A stretch of DNA of 64,000 bases from Cystobasidiopsis lactophilus (GCA_001599975.1 BCIO01000001.1:3014293-3078292); one strand, 5' to 3'. Shown: positions 42,165 to 54,447, counted from the stretch's first letter. Notes: a model not told the origin generated them from the letters alone. Made by a program: numbers and translations.

Positions 42165-44859
42165 ATGTCCTCCCCGCTGCTTGAAGACCGGGTCGTCTGC
42201 GAATGGGAAGGCTGCGCCGACGTGCTTGGCTCTGTGCGTTTGCCCTCTCTGCTCTGCTTGCTCTCCCCAGGCACCTGCTGACCCTGCTCCCGTGCGCCAG
42301 CCGGAGGATTTGTACGATCACATCTGCAAGGCACACATCGGGCGGAAGAGCCAGAACAATGTGCGTAGCTCGCCCTATTCCCTGAAGACTTGCCGTCTGA
42401 CGCCCTCGTCGTACAGCTCTGCTTGACGTGCAAGTGGAAGGGCTGCCAGGCCGTCTGGTGAGTTGCGACCTTTTTGCCCGCATCATGTCTCCGGTCCCTT
42501 CCTCATTGCTCACTCGATCCTCTCGGACTTGTCTGCAGCGCCAAGCGTGACCATGTCACCTCTCACATTCGCGTCCATGTCCCCATGAAGCCGCACGCTT
42601 GCGAGGTGGGCCCTGATTTTGTTTTGCGCCTTGCTTAGAGTTCAGGCGACTAAAAAAAGTCTTGGCGGTCTTGTGCAGATTTGCAGCAAGTCGTTCAAGC
42701 GACCTCAAGACCTCAAGAAGCACGAGAAAATCCACACTGAGGAGCACCACGCTAATCACAAGTACTCCAAGGCCATCACCGTCGGCCAGCAGTCGGCGCC
42801 GACGCCCGCGCCTTTGAACGCCCGCATCAATGGCACGCACGCCCGCCCCCGAGCCTTACCCTTGGCGCCCGTCTCCGCCGCCGCCGCTGTGGCCTCTGCT
42901 CCTGCGCCGACCTCCCCTAGCGCTAATGGCGGCTCGCCTCCGTTTGCCGCCGCGGTGGACCCGTCTACGGCTGCCGCCCTCGTTTACCAGCAGGCCGCCG
43001 CCCAGCACGTCACTTTGGCCAACCTCGTCCACCACCAGCAACAGCTGAATGCCGTTCACGCCGCTCAGCTCATGGGCCTCGCTGCGCCGGGCTTCCCTGC
43101 TCCCTTCTCCGCCGAAGCCCAAGCTCTCGCCGACCTTACTCACCAGCGCATCCTTGCCGGCCAGCCTTTGCCCTTCATGAATTTTTACATGCCCCAGCCC
43201 ATCAGCCAGCCCTGGTCGATGCCACCAACCAGTGCTCCCTACCCCTCGGTGGCGATGGGCGTGTCAACGCCGGTCGTACAGCCGCCCACCGACCCTTCTT
43301 CCTCTCACACCGGCTCGCCTCGCGACCCAGCAGGCAGCACGCCTTCTGCCGGGCAAAGCTTGTATCCGACGCTGCCGATGGCCGGCGACGAGTCTAGCGC
43401 GCCCCGGCGCGAAAGCCACTCTTCGGCCTCATACGCATCCCTTTCTCCAAGGCAAGATTCCGCCTCGCCTCACACTGGCAGCATGATCCACAGCCCGTAC
43501 ACTTCCGACCATGCCTCGCCGCCCGAGTCCAAGACTTCGCCGCCCTCAAGCCACGAAGGCGGCCGGGTGATGAACCAGAAGCGCAAGCGAGAGTTGGAGT
43601 ACGGCGTCATGGACATGGTTAAGGAGGTCAAGAAGGGCAAGCTGCTCGACTCTGACGAAAGTGAGTGGCTCTCGTATTGTTTTAGCATCCTGATGCTCAA
43701 GCTTGCGGCTTCAGTCGGCAGGCGCTTGGACACATTCTCCACTTATCTGGCCGAGCCCGACTTCTTGGCCGTCCCGATGCAGCATAGCCACTCCATCACC
43801 TCGTCGACGGGCTCGTCCCATTCGTCGCCACCGGAGCTGGCCCAGCAGGACACGCCGGTGTTGCCTACTGAGGACGTGGCTCTGAACAACGACCTCAGCA
43901 AGGCCGAAATTGACGTCTTCAACGAGTTTTTGATGGGTCTTTCGGAGGAGTACGAGGCGCCAACTCAGAAGTCGCTTTGGGGCGGCAACCAAGAGGCGAG
44001 CGCCTACTCCTCGGCGTCCAACCTCTACCCCTCGCTCGCCAGCGCTCCAGTGTCGTCGTCTTCTCCCGATCACAGTGGTGCCTACAAGCCAGCGCACTCG
44101 CACCAAGCGACCCACCTGTACCCCTCGTTCGGATCTTTGGTCCACCACCAGCAGCCCCAGTTTGACCACATGCCCATCTCGCGCAACCTGCCACCACCCC
44201 AGATCATGCCATCTTACATTCCCCAGCACACTTATCGCCGGGCTGAGAAGCTGCAGGCGGCTCCTCCTGTCGGCTCCCTTTCGCCACCCGCGTCTGTCAT
44301 CTCCGAGGAGCCGGATGAGCTGCTCCCCCACGAGACCTCGTCCCTGCGCTCCACCGTTGAAACAGCTTCGACCGCTTCTTCGGTCACCTCGCCGCCTAGT
44401 TCGGACTGCGACGACGGTGCATCGTCGGCCACGGATCCATCTTTGCGCCTGGCTCCCCTCGGCTCTCCTGACGTCGCTGGCCACTACGTCTTGCCCTCGC
44501 TTAAATCGGTGGTTGGCGAAGCATGGGCTGCGCCACCTGTGCGCTCCAGCTCGGTCGGCTCCGACAAGTTGGCCAGCCTCACCATTGGCGTGCAGGACAT
44601 CGACATCGCTCAGCGTCCACCTACCAGCAAAACCCGGTCCATCCAAGAACTGTCCTCTTCCTTCGAAGACACCGACTACCCCCACAAGAGAAAGAAGACG
44701 GAAACGACGGACGAGATCACCAGGCGGCGCCGCCTGGCTGTGATCAAGAGCCTCATTGTTCTGGCTAACCAGGCGTACCGCCAGTCGCTCGGCCACGCGG
44801 GGCCCGCTTCGGTTGAGGGCAAGGACACAGAAATGGCTTTAGTGACGGCTGCTTCGTGA
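42165..44859 (+). CDS. RIM101: pH-response transcription factor PacC/Rim101
   Basis: The zinc-finger regulator that, after proteolytic activation, adjusts gene expression to ambient pH. Three C2H2 fingers are spread over five or six short exons: CEWEGC ... [17 protein letters not shown] (finger 1), [13 protein letters not shown] with [20 protein letters not shown] (finger 2), and [21 protein letters not shown] (finger 3, 21 residues counted with its first Cys). The spacing and the K-R-P-Q-D-L-K-K-H helix are diagnostic for PacC. The long remainder is Pro/Ser/Ala-rich, typical of the regulated C-terminus, with a conserved block [20 protein letters not shown] just before an intron near 43660. 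The C-terminal region keeps a basic patch ([20 protein letters not shown]). Start chosen at the first ATG before finger 1. Confidence 0.93.
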
Positions 44860-45318
44860 ACGAGATGGGGCTCAATGCGGACAATTTCTTTTGTACTAGT
44901 CTAGTCACCTCGCATCTGTATTCCCTTCGATTTTCAGCTCATCAAAAAGTCTTCGAGCACACCCCTTCTGGTGTACTTTGAATTTGAGGAACCGTTGGTA
45001 GAGAGGGTCCTGGTCTTCCAAGCCAAAAAAAGACTTGTGGCGAATCGAAGTGTGGTAGTGCATTAGGATTTGAAGTGAATTATGGAGGCACGTGTGTATC
45101 GCGATGAGGATATATATATAAAAGTGCGGGAAAGAGAGTCGAACAGAAACAGATATAATGGCATCAAGGCGAAGAGTAGCTGCTGCAAAACGAAAGCTCA
45201 GCGGTCGACCCGCAGAGGGACTGAACAAAGTTTGCCTACAGTTTGCGCTGCTCGGCAATGGCAAGCCTGAAAGAAATCGTCAATAAAGTCCAAGCCACGG
45301 TGGTGGAAGACGGATTGC
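44860..45318. other. Convergent intergenic region, RIM101 / histidine kinase
   Basis: Two 3' flanks meet here. The stretch is AT-richer than its surroundings and includes a (TA)5 run at 45111-45120. Short frames on both strands have no recognisable content. Confidence 0.5.
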
Positions 45319-48300
45319 TCACATGCGCTTCAGATCATCTCTCATCACTGGCTTGGCCAGCACTTGGTCAGCGCCCGCCTCCCTGTAAGGCGAGTGGTTA
45401 GTGCTATGAGCAAGGGGGAAAGGGTAACAAGACTGACAGGAAGAAGATCGTGTCAGACTTAAGCGCATTGCCGGTAGCGCCGACCACAAAGTCGTCGCGT
45501 TGTGCCAGTCTGAGCTTGCGCACCATCTCGGGCCCTGAGAGCAAAGGCATGCTCTGCAAGCAGACCAGAATGAGTCTGAGGCCGTTGCGTGAAGCACATT
45601 TCGGACTCACGTTATCCAGAGAGATCATATCGAAGTGGCGGCCGGGCCGGTCTTCTGTTCCCAAAAGCATGTCGAGCGCCTCTTGACCATTCTCGGCCGT
45701 TTCCACAATGCAGCCTAGCCTTTCCAGCATGCGGGAGAGAAGCTTGCGAGTCAGCATGTCGTCGTCGCATACGAGGATCTCGAGAGGTGTCGAGGGCGTC
45801 ACCGGGGGAGTTGTGTCGACAGCCACCGTGTCCCCAAAGGGCGCGCTATATGAGCTGCTTTTGACCACGATCGGCTGAGCGGGCATTGGTCCTTCCGTAG
45901 CACGGAACGGAGTCGTCGCGGCCTCTGGTGAGTCGTTCAATGAGGAATACTCTCGGGAGTCTTCGACAAGACGCGGCGACGACGGCTTGGTCGCAGCGGG
46001 ATGGGTGAGCCAAGGTTCTGTCCGGGGTTCCGTAAATCCGATAGTCTTCACTCGTGGAATGTCGGTGGAGACCGTCGAGGCAAACGAGCGGCGACCAGAG
46101 CGGCCGACATGCTTCGAGGCCATCAATGCAGACTCTTGTGCTTGCCGGATGTTGGTCTCCTTCGGGAGAGTGCTGTTCGAGGCGAAACATGAGGCGAAAC
46201 ATGTCAGCTCGAATTGACGGACTTCCAATGGGAATCCCTCACAAAGTCAATTCGAACCAAAATATCGAGCCTTCGTTCTTCTTCGACTTTACTCCCAATC
46301 TTCCTCCGCTTAATAGAATGATGGACCGAACGATGCTGAGCCCAAGGCCACTCCCTGTCCAAAGCTTCTCAGTCTCTCAGATCTCAAACCCGGCAGAGCC
46401 ATCACGAACCTTTGCCGGCCTGCATGGCGCCCAATCTCGTCTGCGAGAACGGAGAAAACAGTCGAGTAGACTCGCTGGGCTTGATGCCTAGCGATGCAGG
46501 CGTCAGGCAGCGATATGAATCTAGTGGTTCACCAACGTACCAATCCCTTGGTCTTCCACCTCGATGCGAATCTTGACGGATCCATCCATGGTGCTGCCTA
46601 GACTTTTGAGCGTGGGCAGCACCTCTGTCAACGATTTCCTGGTGGTCATATCAGGACGAATGTAGTCTTCGTCTGTGTCCTCGATGTGCTCCGTTTTGGA
46701 CGACGTTTTGGTGACTGGCGGCGCCGCAGGGTCGAGCAAGATGGTGCGCACACTGATCTGCCCAACATCGCAAAACTTGACGGCGTTTGAAGTGAGATTG
46801 CTCAGAATCTGCCGCAGCCGCAGAGGGTCGCCGTTGATCCAAAGCTCGTTCGAGTTCTGGAGACTCCGCGCCAGGCCGTCGATGGCTGGGTCGAGGTCGA
46901 TCTTGAGCGAGAGGTTCTTGGCTGAGGTGGCGACATATAGCGGGCTGAGAACTGCGCACCAAGAACTGCTCAGGAAACAGGCGCCGTTGGAATCAAATGC
47001 GTCACTTACTGGCCATGATGGTGGTGTGCAGGGGGAAGGCCTCGTCTCTGCTCTCGAATTTGCCGCTGTCCATTCTCTGCAGCTCGAGCACGTCATCCAG
47101 CACTTGTTTGACGGCTGACATTGACCCTTCTAAAGCATGCACCTGCGTGTTGCAAGGTCTCGTTAGCCTGCAGAAGATGGGGAGCGAGTATAGCAGAGCG
47201 GAATTCACCTCTATAGCCTGATCGGCTTCGGCGTGCTTGAAGGCCTCGTTGGCCTGCAAGTTTTGGAAAGCCAGCATCGCCGAGTTCAGAGGAACTCTGC
47301 ATTCATGGAAGATGTATGAGACGAAGCGTTTTTTGGATGAAGCTGCTGCTTTGCTAGCCATCTGGGCTTTCTGCTGGGCCTTCAAGGCGATCTTGAGCTG
47401 AGCGCGGAGGACGAAAGTCCGCCGGTCGATGCTCTCTTGCCACCAGTGCAAAAAGACGAAGAAGGCACTGAAAATGAGGAAGCTGATGACATTGCGGACG
47501 AAGACGGTCTGGTCGGGGAGGATGAGGGAGGAGAGGAGGATGAACTGGATGATGGTGCCGACGGACGAGTAAAGGCGCTTCTGGTTGCAACCAAAAAGCA
47601 CCAAGGCCGGCAGAGCAACGGAGTAGCACATCATGAACAAGAAATCCTTGCCGTGGCAGGCGGTCCGCGTCGGGTAGAAGTGGCAAATCTTGATCTGGAT
47701 GCACTCGGACATGCCCCAGAACCAGGTGGAGCACGCTAGGAAGATTTGAAAGACCCAGTCAAGGCGCCTGGGGAAGTCGAGCGCGATGCAGAAGGGCAGG
47801 GGAATGGTCAAGGCCGTCGCGACTCCGTCTGCCGGGAGGGGGTAAAATCCATCAGAACGGGACGCCACTCTTGATGTCGGGAACGTACAGTAGACAATCT
47901 TTTCGTAAAGGGTAATGGAGTGGTTGAAGATCAAGTAGAGCATCCAATTGACGACCAAAAAACAGACCGCGCACATGGCGAGCGGTTTGCTGTCGCCATT
48001 CGCACATCAGCAAACATACGCTGGCGGACCCGGGCAAACTGTCTCACTGATTAGCCCAGCGCTCCTTTTGGTAGGTTTCCTCCATGTCTGGGTCGGCGAA
48101 GCGAGGCTCGAAGAAGTTGACGAGTGCGGCTATCACGGAATGGGCGAGGCCAGTGCCAAAATACGCAACGAGTCTTGGTTCATCGGAGTCTGTGCGGGTT
48201 TTGGGTGGGTAGCCATCAGTGTCGGTGCCTGTCCGGTCGACGTCCGTAGTCGAGTGCTTTTGGTGGTCTTCGAGAACGATGAGGTCGGTGACCCAATCCT

Positions 48301-48640
48301 GGAAGCACCGGGTTTGAGCCTTTCTTTTAACACCCGCAGGATGGCCTGCAAGGTTGAACACAACGCACTTCTTGCTCTTCCTTAAGAGAATCTTTCAAGG
48401 CTTCTTGGTAATGCATGCCTCGGTCCGCGATCTCGGAGGAAGCCGACGAAGCACGAGCGCTGTCGGTCAAGCCGGAGAGGCGGTCAGTGCCAAGTAAGCA
48501 ATCCAAGCAGCGAGTGGAGACATGGCTCACGATGTTTGGTCCGCTGAACTGGCGCAAAACGCCCTCCTCCCAAATCGCATGAGTTTGTGCCTCCAACTCT
48601 CCCGCTCCTCCACAAAGGCCAGCGTCGGTTTTGGCGGCAT
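45319..48640 (-). CDS. Membrane hybrid histidine kinase
   Basis: A two-component sensor with kinase and receiver on one chain, expected to feed a phosphorelay. The start at 48640 (MPPKPTLAFVEERESW) continues across c|gtgagc...gacag into SARASSASSEIADRGMHYQE. Five or six membrane helices follow, such as MCAVCFLVVNWMLYLIF, VALPALVLFG and FLIFSAFFVFLHWW. The H-box is KKRFVSYIFHECRVPLNSAM, so the phospho-accepting His is intact. The ATPase has the N box RQILSNLTSNAVKF, the G1 box VEDQGIGT, a G2 box GSGLGLSIVRSI and GGRLGVKSK. The receiver reads ILVCDDDMLTRKLLSRMLER, DMISLDNMP with the phospho-acceptor Asp, then GATGNA and VLAKPVMRDDLKRM at the end. All catalytic residues seen are present. The signal sensed is unknown. 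Confidence 0.9.
46179..46202. repeat. 12-bp tandem duplication inside the histidine kinase
   Basis: gaggcgaaacat occurs twice head to tail. In the kinase frame it duplicates four residues (C-F-A-S, C-F-A-S) in the linker between kinase and receiver, so it is frame-neutral. Confidence 0.8.
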
Positions 48641-49079
48641 TTTATCTGACGCTTGCAGAGCTCCCTCTTGCGCGGTCCCGGGCTAAGGCGTGGTTGTTTG
48701 CGAGAATATAGTGCGCGCAAGGCGTGCGATGTTGATCCTTCGGCAGGAGTTGTTGTTTGATGGCTGGATAGCTCGGCGCCCAAACGAGGGTGCAGCTGAG
48801 CACAGCGATGGATATTGAACAGAGGCCAGCGCAGAGAGCTAGCGGTCAAACTTGAGCGGTCCCAGGGCAGTCCGCAGCCAAGCGCGAACCTCTGTTGGCG
48901 GAGACGAGGGCAATTGCTAGGGCGGCAGAAGCTAAGGGCGTCGAGACGCAGCCATGTCCATCTCAGCCTGATTCTGTAGTAGCGTGGGAAGCCAGCAGCG
49001 TGGCTATTGGGTGGCCGGCAACTCCAGGCCGTTTCCTCTCTCTCTTTGTCTCGCTCAACGGCACCTCCTCGCCAAAAAA
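48641..49079. promoter_or_regulatory. Divergent promoter region, histidine kinase / IMP4
   Basis: 439 bp between divergent starts. Ends in a C/T-rich tract (gtttcctctctctctttgtc) and an A7 run directly before the IMP4 start. No other element is recognised. Confidence 0.5.
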
Positions 49080-50168
49080 ATGGTTCGTCGATCTGATCCA
49101 CTTTAATTCTTCGAAACCCTCATATTCATGCTCTGGATGACTGCAGTTGCGCCGCCAGAACCGAGAGCGCCGCGAGTTCCTCTACAAGAAAACGCTTGAA
49201 GCCCAAGCCAAAAAATCTCACGAGCGAAAGGAGGCGACCAAGGCGGCCTTGGGGGCGGGCCGCAAAGCAGGGCAAAAGCGGAAGGCTACCAGCCAGGATG
49301 TTTCGGACGGGGAAGAGGAGGACAACTTTGACGACGAGTATGCGCATGCTGGCATTGCAGACCCAAAAGTTTTGGTGACCACCTCCAGAGACCCGTCGAC
49401 CAAGCTGGCCCAGTTTGCACAGGTGCGTTGACTTGACATGATGTCTTCCTGTTGCCCTTGGACATCGAATCACTAACTGGCTTCCTTAGGAGATGCGCCT
49501 GGTCTTCCCCAATTCGACCAAAATGAACCGCGGCAACTACATCATGAAAGACCTGGCCGAATTCTGCCGCAGCAATCAGTACACTGACCTCGTCGTGGTC
49601 CACGAGCACCGAGGCATCCCGGACGCTCTGGTCCTCTCCCATTTTCCTCACGGTCCCACCTGCCTCTTCTCCCTCCACAACGTTACTCTCCGCCACGACA
49701 CGCCGAACCTGGCCAGTTCTACCGTGTCAGAACAGTTCCCACATCTCATCTTCGAGGGGTTCGCCAGCAAGCTTGGCCACCGGGTGAAGAGCATGCTCAA
49801 ATTCCTGTTCCCCGTGCCCCGGCCCGATTCGAAAAGGGTCATGACCTTCGCCAATGATTCTGACTTTGTGTCGTTTCGGCATCATGTGTTCGCCAAGACG
49901 ACACACAAAGAGGTGCAAATCGCCGAGGTCGGGCCTAGGTTTGAAATGCGCCGTAAGTCCTGCTCTTTCAGCCGCGGCAGCGAAGCGATCTAACTTTGAA
50001 CTTGCAGCTTATGAGATCCGTCAAGGCACAATAGAGCAAACCGACGCCGACTTAGAATGGGTCAGTTCCCCTTCTGTTCCCTCGATTTTTTTCGGCTCGG
50101 CTGAGGCAACTCCCCTCAGGTCTTACGGCCTTACATGCGCTCGTCTCGCAAGAAGAATAGATTGTAGT
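49080..50168 (+). CDS. IMP4: U3 snoRNP protein IMP4
   Basis: A Brix-domain protein of the small-subunit processome that helps U3 snoRNA pair with pre-18S rRNA. Conserved sequence begins LRRQNRERREFLYKKTLEAQ directly after a ctgcag acceptor (49141-49146), where IMP4 orthologues read M-L-R-R-Q. The only fitting start is the ATG at 49080-49082, which lies immediately before a gttcgt donor; reading on without splicing meets a stop eight codons later. So exon 1 contributes only the start codon. The Brix domain follows: VLVTTSRDPSTKLAQFAQ, EMRLVFPNSTKMNRGNYIMK, LVVVHEHRGIPDALVLSHFP, GPTCLFSLHN and FVSFRHHVFAKTTHKEVQIA. Two further introns precede YEIRQGTIEQTDADLEWV and the end MRSSRKKNRL. Normal length. 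Confidence 0.93.
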
Positions 50169-50514
50169 CTGATCTGCCTTTGCCCACCTGTACAATTATC
50201 GCCTTCTCCTATGCTTTCTCTCGCTGGATGCCTTAGGGGATAGCTTGTAGATCTCCATTGACAAGCGGCTCGCCGCATTGCCGCCCTGCATCTTTACATC
50301 GCATAGAAGCACTGCGTCGGCGACGCCACGGACCGGGCATCGCTTTGACTTCGCTGCCTCTTGCTCTCCACCAGCCATTCCCGCTAAACGTCGAATCCTT
50401 GAGGGCTTCTGTTCTGCCTCTTTACTCTCGCAGTGCTTCACTTTGACTCTGAGGCGTTCTCGTTGACCGTTACCTTGCCTCGCACTCTATCAAACAATCC
50501 CACTTGCCTCCACC
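50169..50514. other. Tandem intergenic region
   Basis: 3' flank of IMP4 and promoter of the FAM192A-like gene. C/T-rich toward the downstream start. No other element seen. Confidence 0.5.
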
Positions 50515-51364
50515 ATGTCTTCTGGCTTCGTCTCTGAAAAGACGCTGGAGGAGACGAAAGAGCGGTGCGCTGAACCCCTTTGGATCTGCAAGCAAGCAAG
50601 CGCCTGAGCTGTCACTGCAGACGACAAAAGGAGTGGGAGGAGGCGTACGCACGGATTGGTCAAGGCAAGTCCTCAGGCCCAGTCCCCGGGCCTCAACGTT
50701 TCTCATAAGCGTATGGGTTGAACAGCCGCTCCGAAACAAGAGGACGAAGTGTATGACCCTCGTTCCCTGTTCGAACGCTTGCAAGAGCACAAGGACAAGA
50801 AGCAAGAGGACTTCGAGGAGCGGCTCAAATTCAAGAACCAATTTCGAGGTTCGCCTGATTTGGTGTGGGTATGAAGTGGCCTAGGTCTGACAAGTTGCGT
50901 AGGTATCGACGAAGAAGAGTCTGCTTTCCTGTATGTGGTCCTCGAGCCGCCTCCTTGATGGACGCTGACCACCTCGACCCCAGAGGCGATCTGGCCCACG
51001 AGACGCGAACCGCAGAGCAGGCTCGGCAGCAAGAAATTGCAGATGAACTGGAACTGTTCAGAAAGTGAGCTCTGACTGCAGGCTTCCCAGCCAGCCGCTC
51101 ATCCAAGGGAGCCATAGAAACCAGAGCGAGAAACTGGCGCCACCCGTCGTGCCCAGCAGCGCGGCTGCAGGCCCTTCAATATCCAAAGCAGTCTCGCCAC
51201 CTATTCCCAAAGCTGCTGCACCGCTCCCGAAGAAGAAGAACAACTCGGCGAGGAGCCTTCTTGCCGGCGCCGTCAAGCGGAAATCCACAGATTCAAAGCC
51301 AGCCCCTTCGACGGGAGCCACCAAAAACAGCGATGAGCCAGCATCTAAGAAGCCGAAGATTTGA
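50515..51364 (+). CDS. FAM192A/Fyv6 N-terminal domain protein
   Basis: Human FAM192A (PIP30/NIP30) modulates the PA28-gamma proteasome and Cajal bodies; yeast Fyv6 is a late splicing factor that affects 3' splice-site choice. The defining domain is spread over small exons: [65 protein letters not shown] and [14 protein letters not shown] helical segment ([20 protein letters not shown]) follows. The C-terminal third is low complexity and ends with basic clusters ([20 protein letters not shown]) consistent with nuclear location. The match is to the shared N-terminal domain only, so either role could apply. Splicing is a reasonable guess given the intron-rich genome. Confidence 0.82.
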
Positions 51365-51758
51365 GTGCATTCAGTCTTGCTTTCTTCTGGCAGACGCCAA
51401 CAAGCTTGGAGACGCCGGGGTCAGACCCTCTCCATTGAGCTCGGTCGGTCGGTGTCTCACCCATACGACCCTTGCACTAGTTACACTCTGATGCTTTACT
51501 CTCTATAGCCTTTGGGCTTGTACGTTGGAGCACGATAAGGCGAGCACAATGCCTCTAGCTGTTTTTGGTGCTGGACGGGGCCTGACCGGTACGGATTGGG
51601 ATTAACTGCATTCCTTTCTATTGTAAAGAATCATTGAGCCAAAGGCAATACCCGCCCAGAGACATGGGGACCCAACCATGAGCGGGCGTCATGCAGTGCA
51701 CTGGGCGACAAGACATTTGGCGCCCTCCTTTCCGTGACGACGAGCGATTGAAGCAAAG
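51365..51758. other. Tandem intergenic region
   Basis: 3' flank of the FAM192A-like gene and upstream region of the DUF7721-like gene. Nothing recognisable beyond short open frames. Confidence 0.5.
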
Positions 51759-52942
51759 ATGGACAAGTGAGTACCTTCTTATATCTTGAGGGTCTTGCCT
51801 GAGCAGCGAGAACCAGCCTCTTGAACCTCGGGTGAGCAACGTTCTGCTGGGCGTCCGCAGCCGCTGAGGTGTCCCGCCCTCGACGTAAAGAAAGCAAGCC
51901 TACTCGGCCTATGAAGCCAGCCAAGGCCAAGGCAACCAAGGCAACCAGCAGAACTTTGTGCGTGTCTCCTCATTTGAACCTTCGCTCACGCCCACGCTGA
52001 ACCACGCTGGCAGGGCGGCCAAGGCAACAACCAGCAGCAAGGCGACTTTGGCGTCGGGGGTGGTGCTCACCTGAACCAGCCTGCTGGAGGCAACAACGGT
52101 CGTGCGCTAGCTCCTCGTTTTAATGGTCCGCGAAGAGCAGCTCTGAAGTATAACGATCGGAACAGAGCAAGTGGATCTCAACGCTGCGGCCAACCACGCT
52201 GCTGGCCAGTCCAACCAGGACCAGTCGCTCTTCTCCCAGGCTGCGTCTCACCTGCAAGGCCTCCAAAACTCGGGCAACGACGACGTCGACGAGGACCAGG
52301 TCCAAAACGCCCACGCCCAAGCGTACAACCAAGGCAACGCCGGCAACATGTCCGCCAACTCGATGGGCGCTGCTGCGTGCGTGATCTCGTTCCTTCGTTT
52401 GAGAAAATGTCGGCCTAAGACACCAAACAGCGCCATGCAAGCTTTGAAGAAGTTCACTGGTGGAGGCTCCTCCGTTGGCGGCAATCCTCAGGGCTCTGGC
52501 TTCCAATCGCAGCTGATTGGTGTGTTGCTCTTTGCCAAAGTTGACAACGGCGCTCAGACTGCAGTACTCTAGGCATGGCCATGAGCGAGGCCGCTCAGCT
52601 GTTCGATCAGGTGAGCCGCAGTTTGCATCCACCGGTGGCTTCTACCTGGGGATTCTAACATCGATACATGTAGAGCGGCGGTGCTTCCGGTGGCAACAAG
52701 CAAGACGCCGTCAACTCCGCGTTAGCCTCGTTTCTCTTTCGTCGCGCATGCTTGCAGGCTCCTGACCCCAAAAACTTGCAGTGGAGCTACGGTCTTGAAG
52801 CTTCTGATGAAGAATCAAGTGTCTGGCATGAGTAAGCCGTTTGCTGCCTTCGACATGAGTCTCGTTAAAGGCGGCATTCACAGTGGGTGGCGGAAGCGGC
52901 GGAGCTGGAGGCCTGGCCTCGATGCTCAGCAAATTCATGTAG
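51759..52942 (+). CDS. DUF7721-like Gly/Gln-rich fungal protein
   Basis: A fungal family of unknown function. The start ATGGACAA is followed at once by a gtgagt donor (51767), and a 25-nt exon (ENQPLEPR) comes next. A Gln/Gly/Asn-rich stretch (YEASQGQGNQGNQQNF, GGQGNNQQQGDFGVGGG) precedes the conserved part: VDLNAAANHAAGQSNQDQSL, FSQAASHLQGLQNSGNDDVD, EDQVQNAHAQAYNQG and SANSMGAAA. Later exons read AMQALKKFTGGGSSVGG, MAMSEAAQLFDQSGGASGG and ATVLKLLMKNQVSGM. The last exon ends GSGGAGGLASMLSKFM with the stop at 52940-52942. The alternating small-residue helices are typical of the family. Splicing of the first exons is approximate. Confidence 0.7.
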
Positions 52943-53043
52943 AACGCGCCCATGAGCTTTACGAAATGCATTTGAATGAGAACCTGCGAATGAACTTTTG
53001 AACCACGCCGCGCTAGCCGAGTCGTGCCCGCTGCCTTCACTCT

Positions 53044-53064
53044 GGAGGTTGGAGGTTGGAGGTT
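53044..53064. repeat. (ggaggtt)3 heptamer repeat
   Basis: Three perfect copies of ggaggtt, 68 bp upstream of the CitE-like start, so probably in its 5' UTR or core promoter. Confidence 0.8.
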
Positions 53065-53131
53065 GGACGCCACCGCCTCTTGCCTTCCTTCAGCGAATAC
53101 CCCACAACTTTGTCCAAAGGTCACCATTGGG

Positions 53132-54278
53132 ATGAAAAGGACTCTGTCGACGGCAGCCCGACCGCTCCGGAGAGCGATGCTTTATGTGCCCGCAAGCTTC
53201 GAGCCATCAAAGCTGGAGCGGGCCTTGCGCGGGAAACAAGACTCAACTTGCTTTGATTTGGAAGACTCGGTCGCCTTCAAGCAGAAGCCAGCCGCACGCC
53301 AGAATGTGGCCAAGCTGGCAGGCTCTCAGCCCGATGCCTCCACGACCGAAGTGCTTGTTCGAATCAACGCCTTGCACACCGGCCTGGCCGAGGCCGACTT
53401 GGAGGCGATTGCTTCTTTGCCTTTTCTTAATGGGGTGGTCATTCCTAAAGTGAAGGACGCCGGCGACGTCGCATTTGTGCGCGAGCGACTTCCGGCTTCG
53501 AGCAAGATTGTAGCTTCAATCGAGTCGGCCTACGCCCTGTTGCATCTCAAAGAGGTGGGTGATCTTTGCGAATCCATTGCTGCGTGCTGTCGACTTAGTC
53601 TTCATTCCGAAGATCGCCACCAGTCCCGGGGTCGATGCGCTCTTGTTTGCTGCCGAAGACTATTGCGCAGACAGCGGGATCATTCGAACAGCTGGACGGC
53701 AAGAGTTGCTGTTCGCGCGGTCCAGCGTCGTAAATGCAGCCCGCGCTTTTGGGCTGGATGCGATCGACCTCGTTTGCGTGAAGTTCAAAGACACCAAAGT
53801 GCTTCAAGAAGAGGCAACTGAGGGCCGGCGGCTGGGCTTCACGGGAAAGCAAGTGATACACCCCGCCCAGGCAAGCTGTTCACTTGCTCCGTGGCACTTT
53901 CCACCTAACACATTGCCCCCAAAAGGTTGACGTTGTACAAACAGCATTTGCGCCATCCGATGAAGGTTAGGCTCCACCGTCTGACCGTTGCCTCCGTCCT
54001 AATGTTCAAAGCCTTTCACCAACAGAGATCAAGCGCGCAGTGGCCATCTTGGAGCAGAACGAGGTCTCGAATCAGTCTGGTCGAGGTGCCTTCGGATTGT
54101 CCGACGCCACTGGTGATTTCACGATGAGTGCGCTTTGCTACGCGACTTTCCTGTACTTATAGCTGACTGGTTCGTCGCAGTCGACGCACCCATGCTTCTC
54201 CAAGCCACGAGTGTTCTGGCGAAGGCGCAGGCCGCCGGACTCAAAATTGAATGGCCCGCCGGACAATGCTTGATCTGA
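53132..54278 (+). CDS. CitE-like HpcH/HpaI lyase, mitochondrial (CLYBL-like)
   Basis: A CitE-type acyl-CoA lyase. The animal relative CLYBL cleaves citramalyl-CoA in mitochondria. The first 15 residues (MKRTLSTAARPLRRA) form a basic, Ser-rich presequence. The barrel begins AMLYVPASFEPSKLERALRG and CFDLEDSVAF with the metal-binding Glu. VLVRINALHTG supplies the substrate-binding Arg, then VVIPKVKDAGDV and SKIVASIESAYALLHL. After an intron come LVFIPKIATSPGVDALLFAA, EDYCADSGIIRT and GFTGKQVIHPAQ. Short exons (VDVVQTAFAPSDE; EIKRAVAILEQNEV; GRGAFGLSDATGDFTM) lead to the end AAGLKIEWPAGQCLI. All landmarks of the family are there. The exact substrate is not predictable. Confidence 0.87.
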
Positions 54279-54447
54279 GACGGACCGCGCCATCGATAGG
54301 CAAAGCAATCGGCGAGGATGCTGCCTTAGTTGCCCTGGGCAGGAGCCTGACACTGCATCTGTTGGTGACAGGGCCAAATGGCCAAGGCTTTCGCGCAAGA
54401 GCTGAGAAGGCATGCAAAAACGTCTGGCAAATATGTATTTGTAGATT

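Noticed and set aside
43711-44796. 361-codon minus-strand open frame
   Set aside because: Antisense to the Pro/Ser-rich C-terminal half of RIM101; no domain-like features.
45111-45120. (TA)5 as a TATA box
   Set aside because: It lies between two convergent 3' ends with no gene starting nearby.
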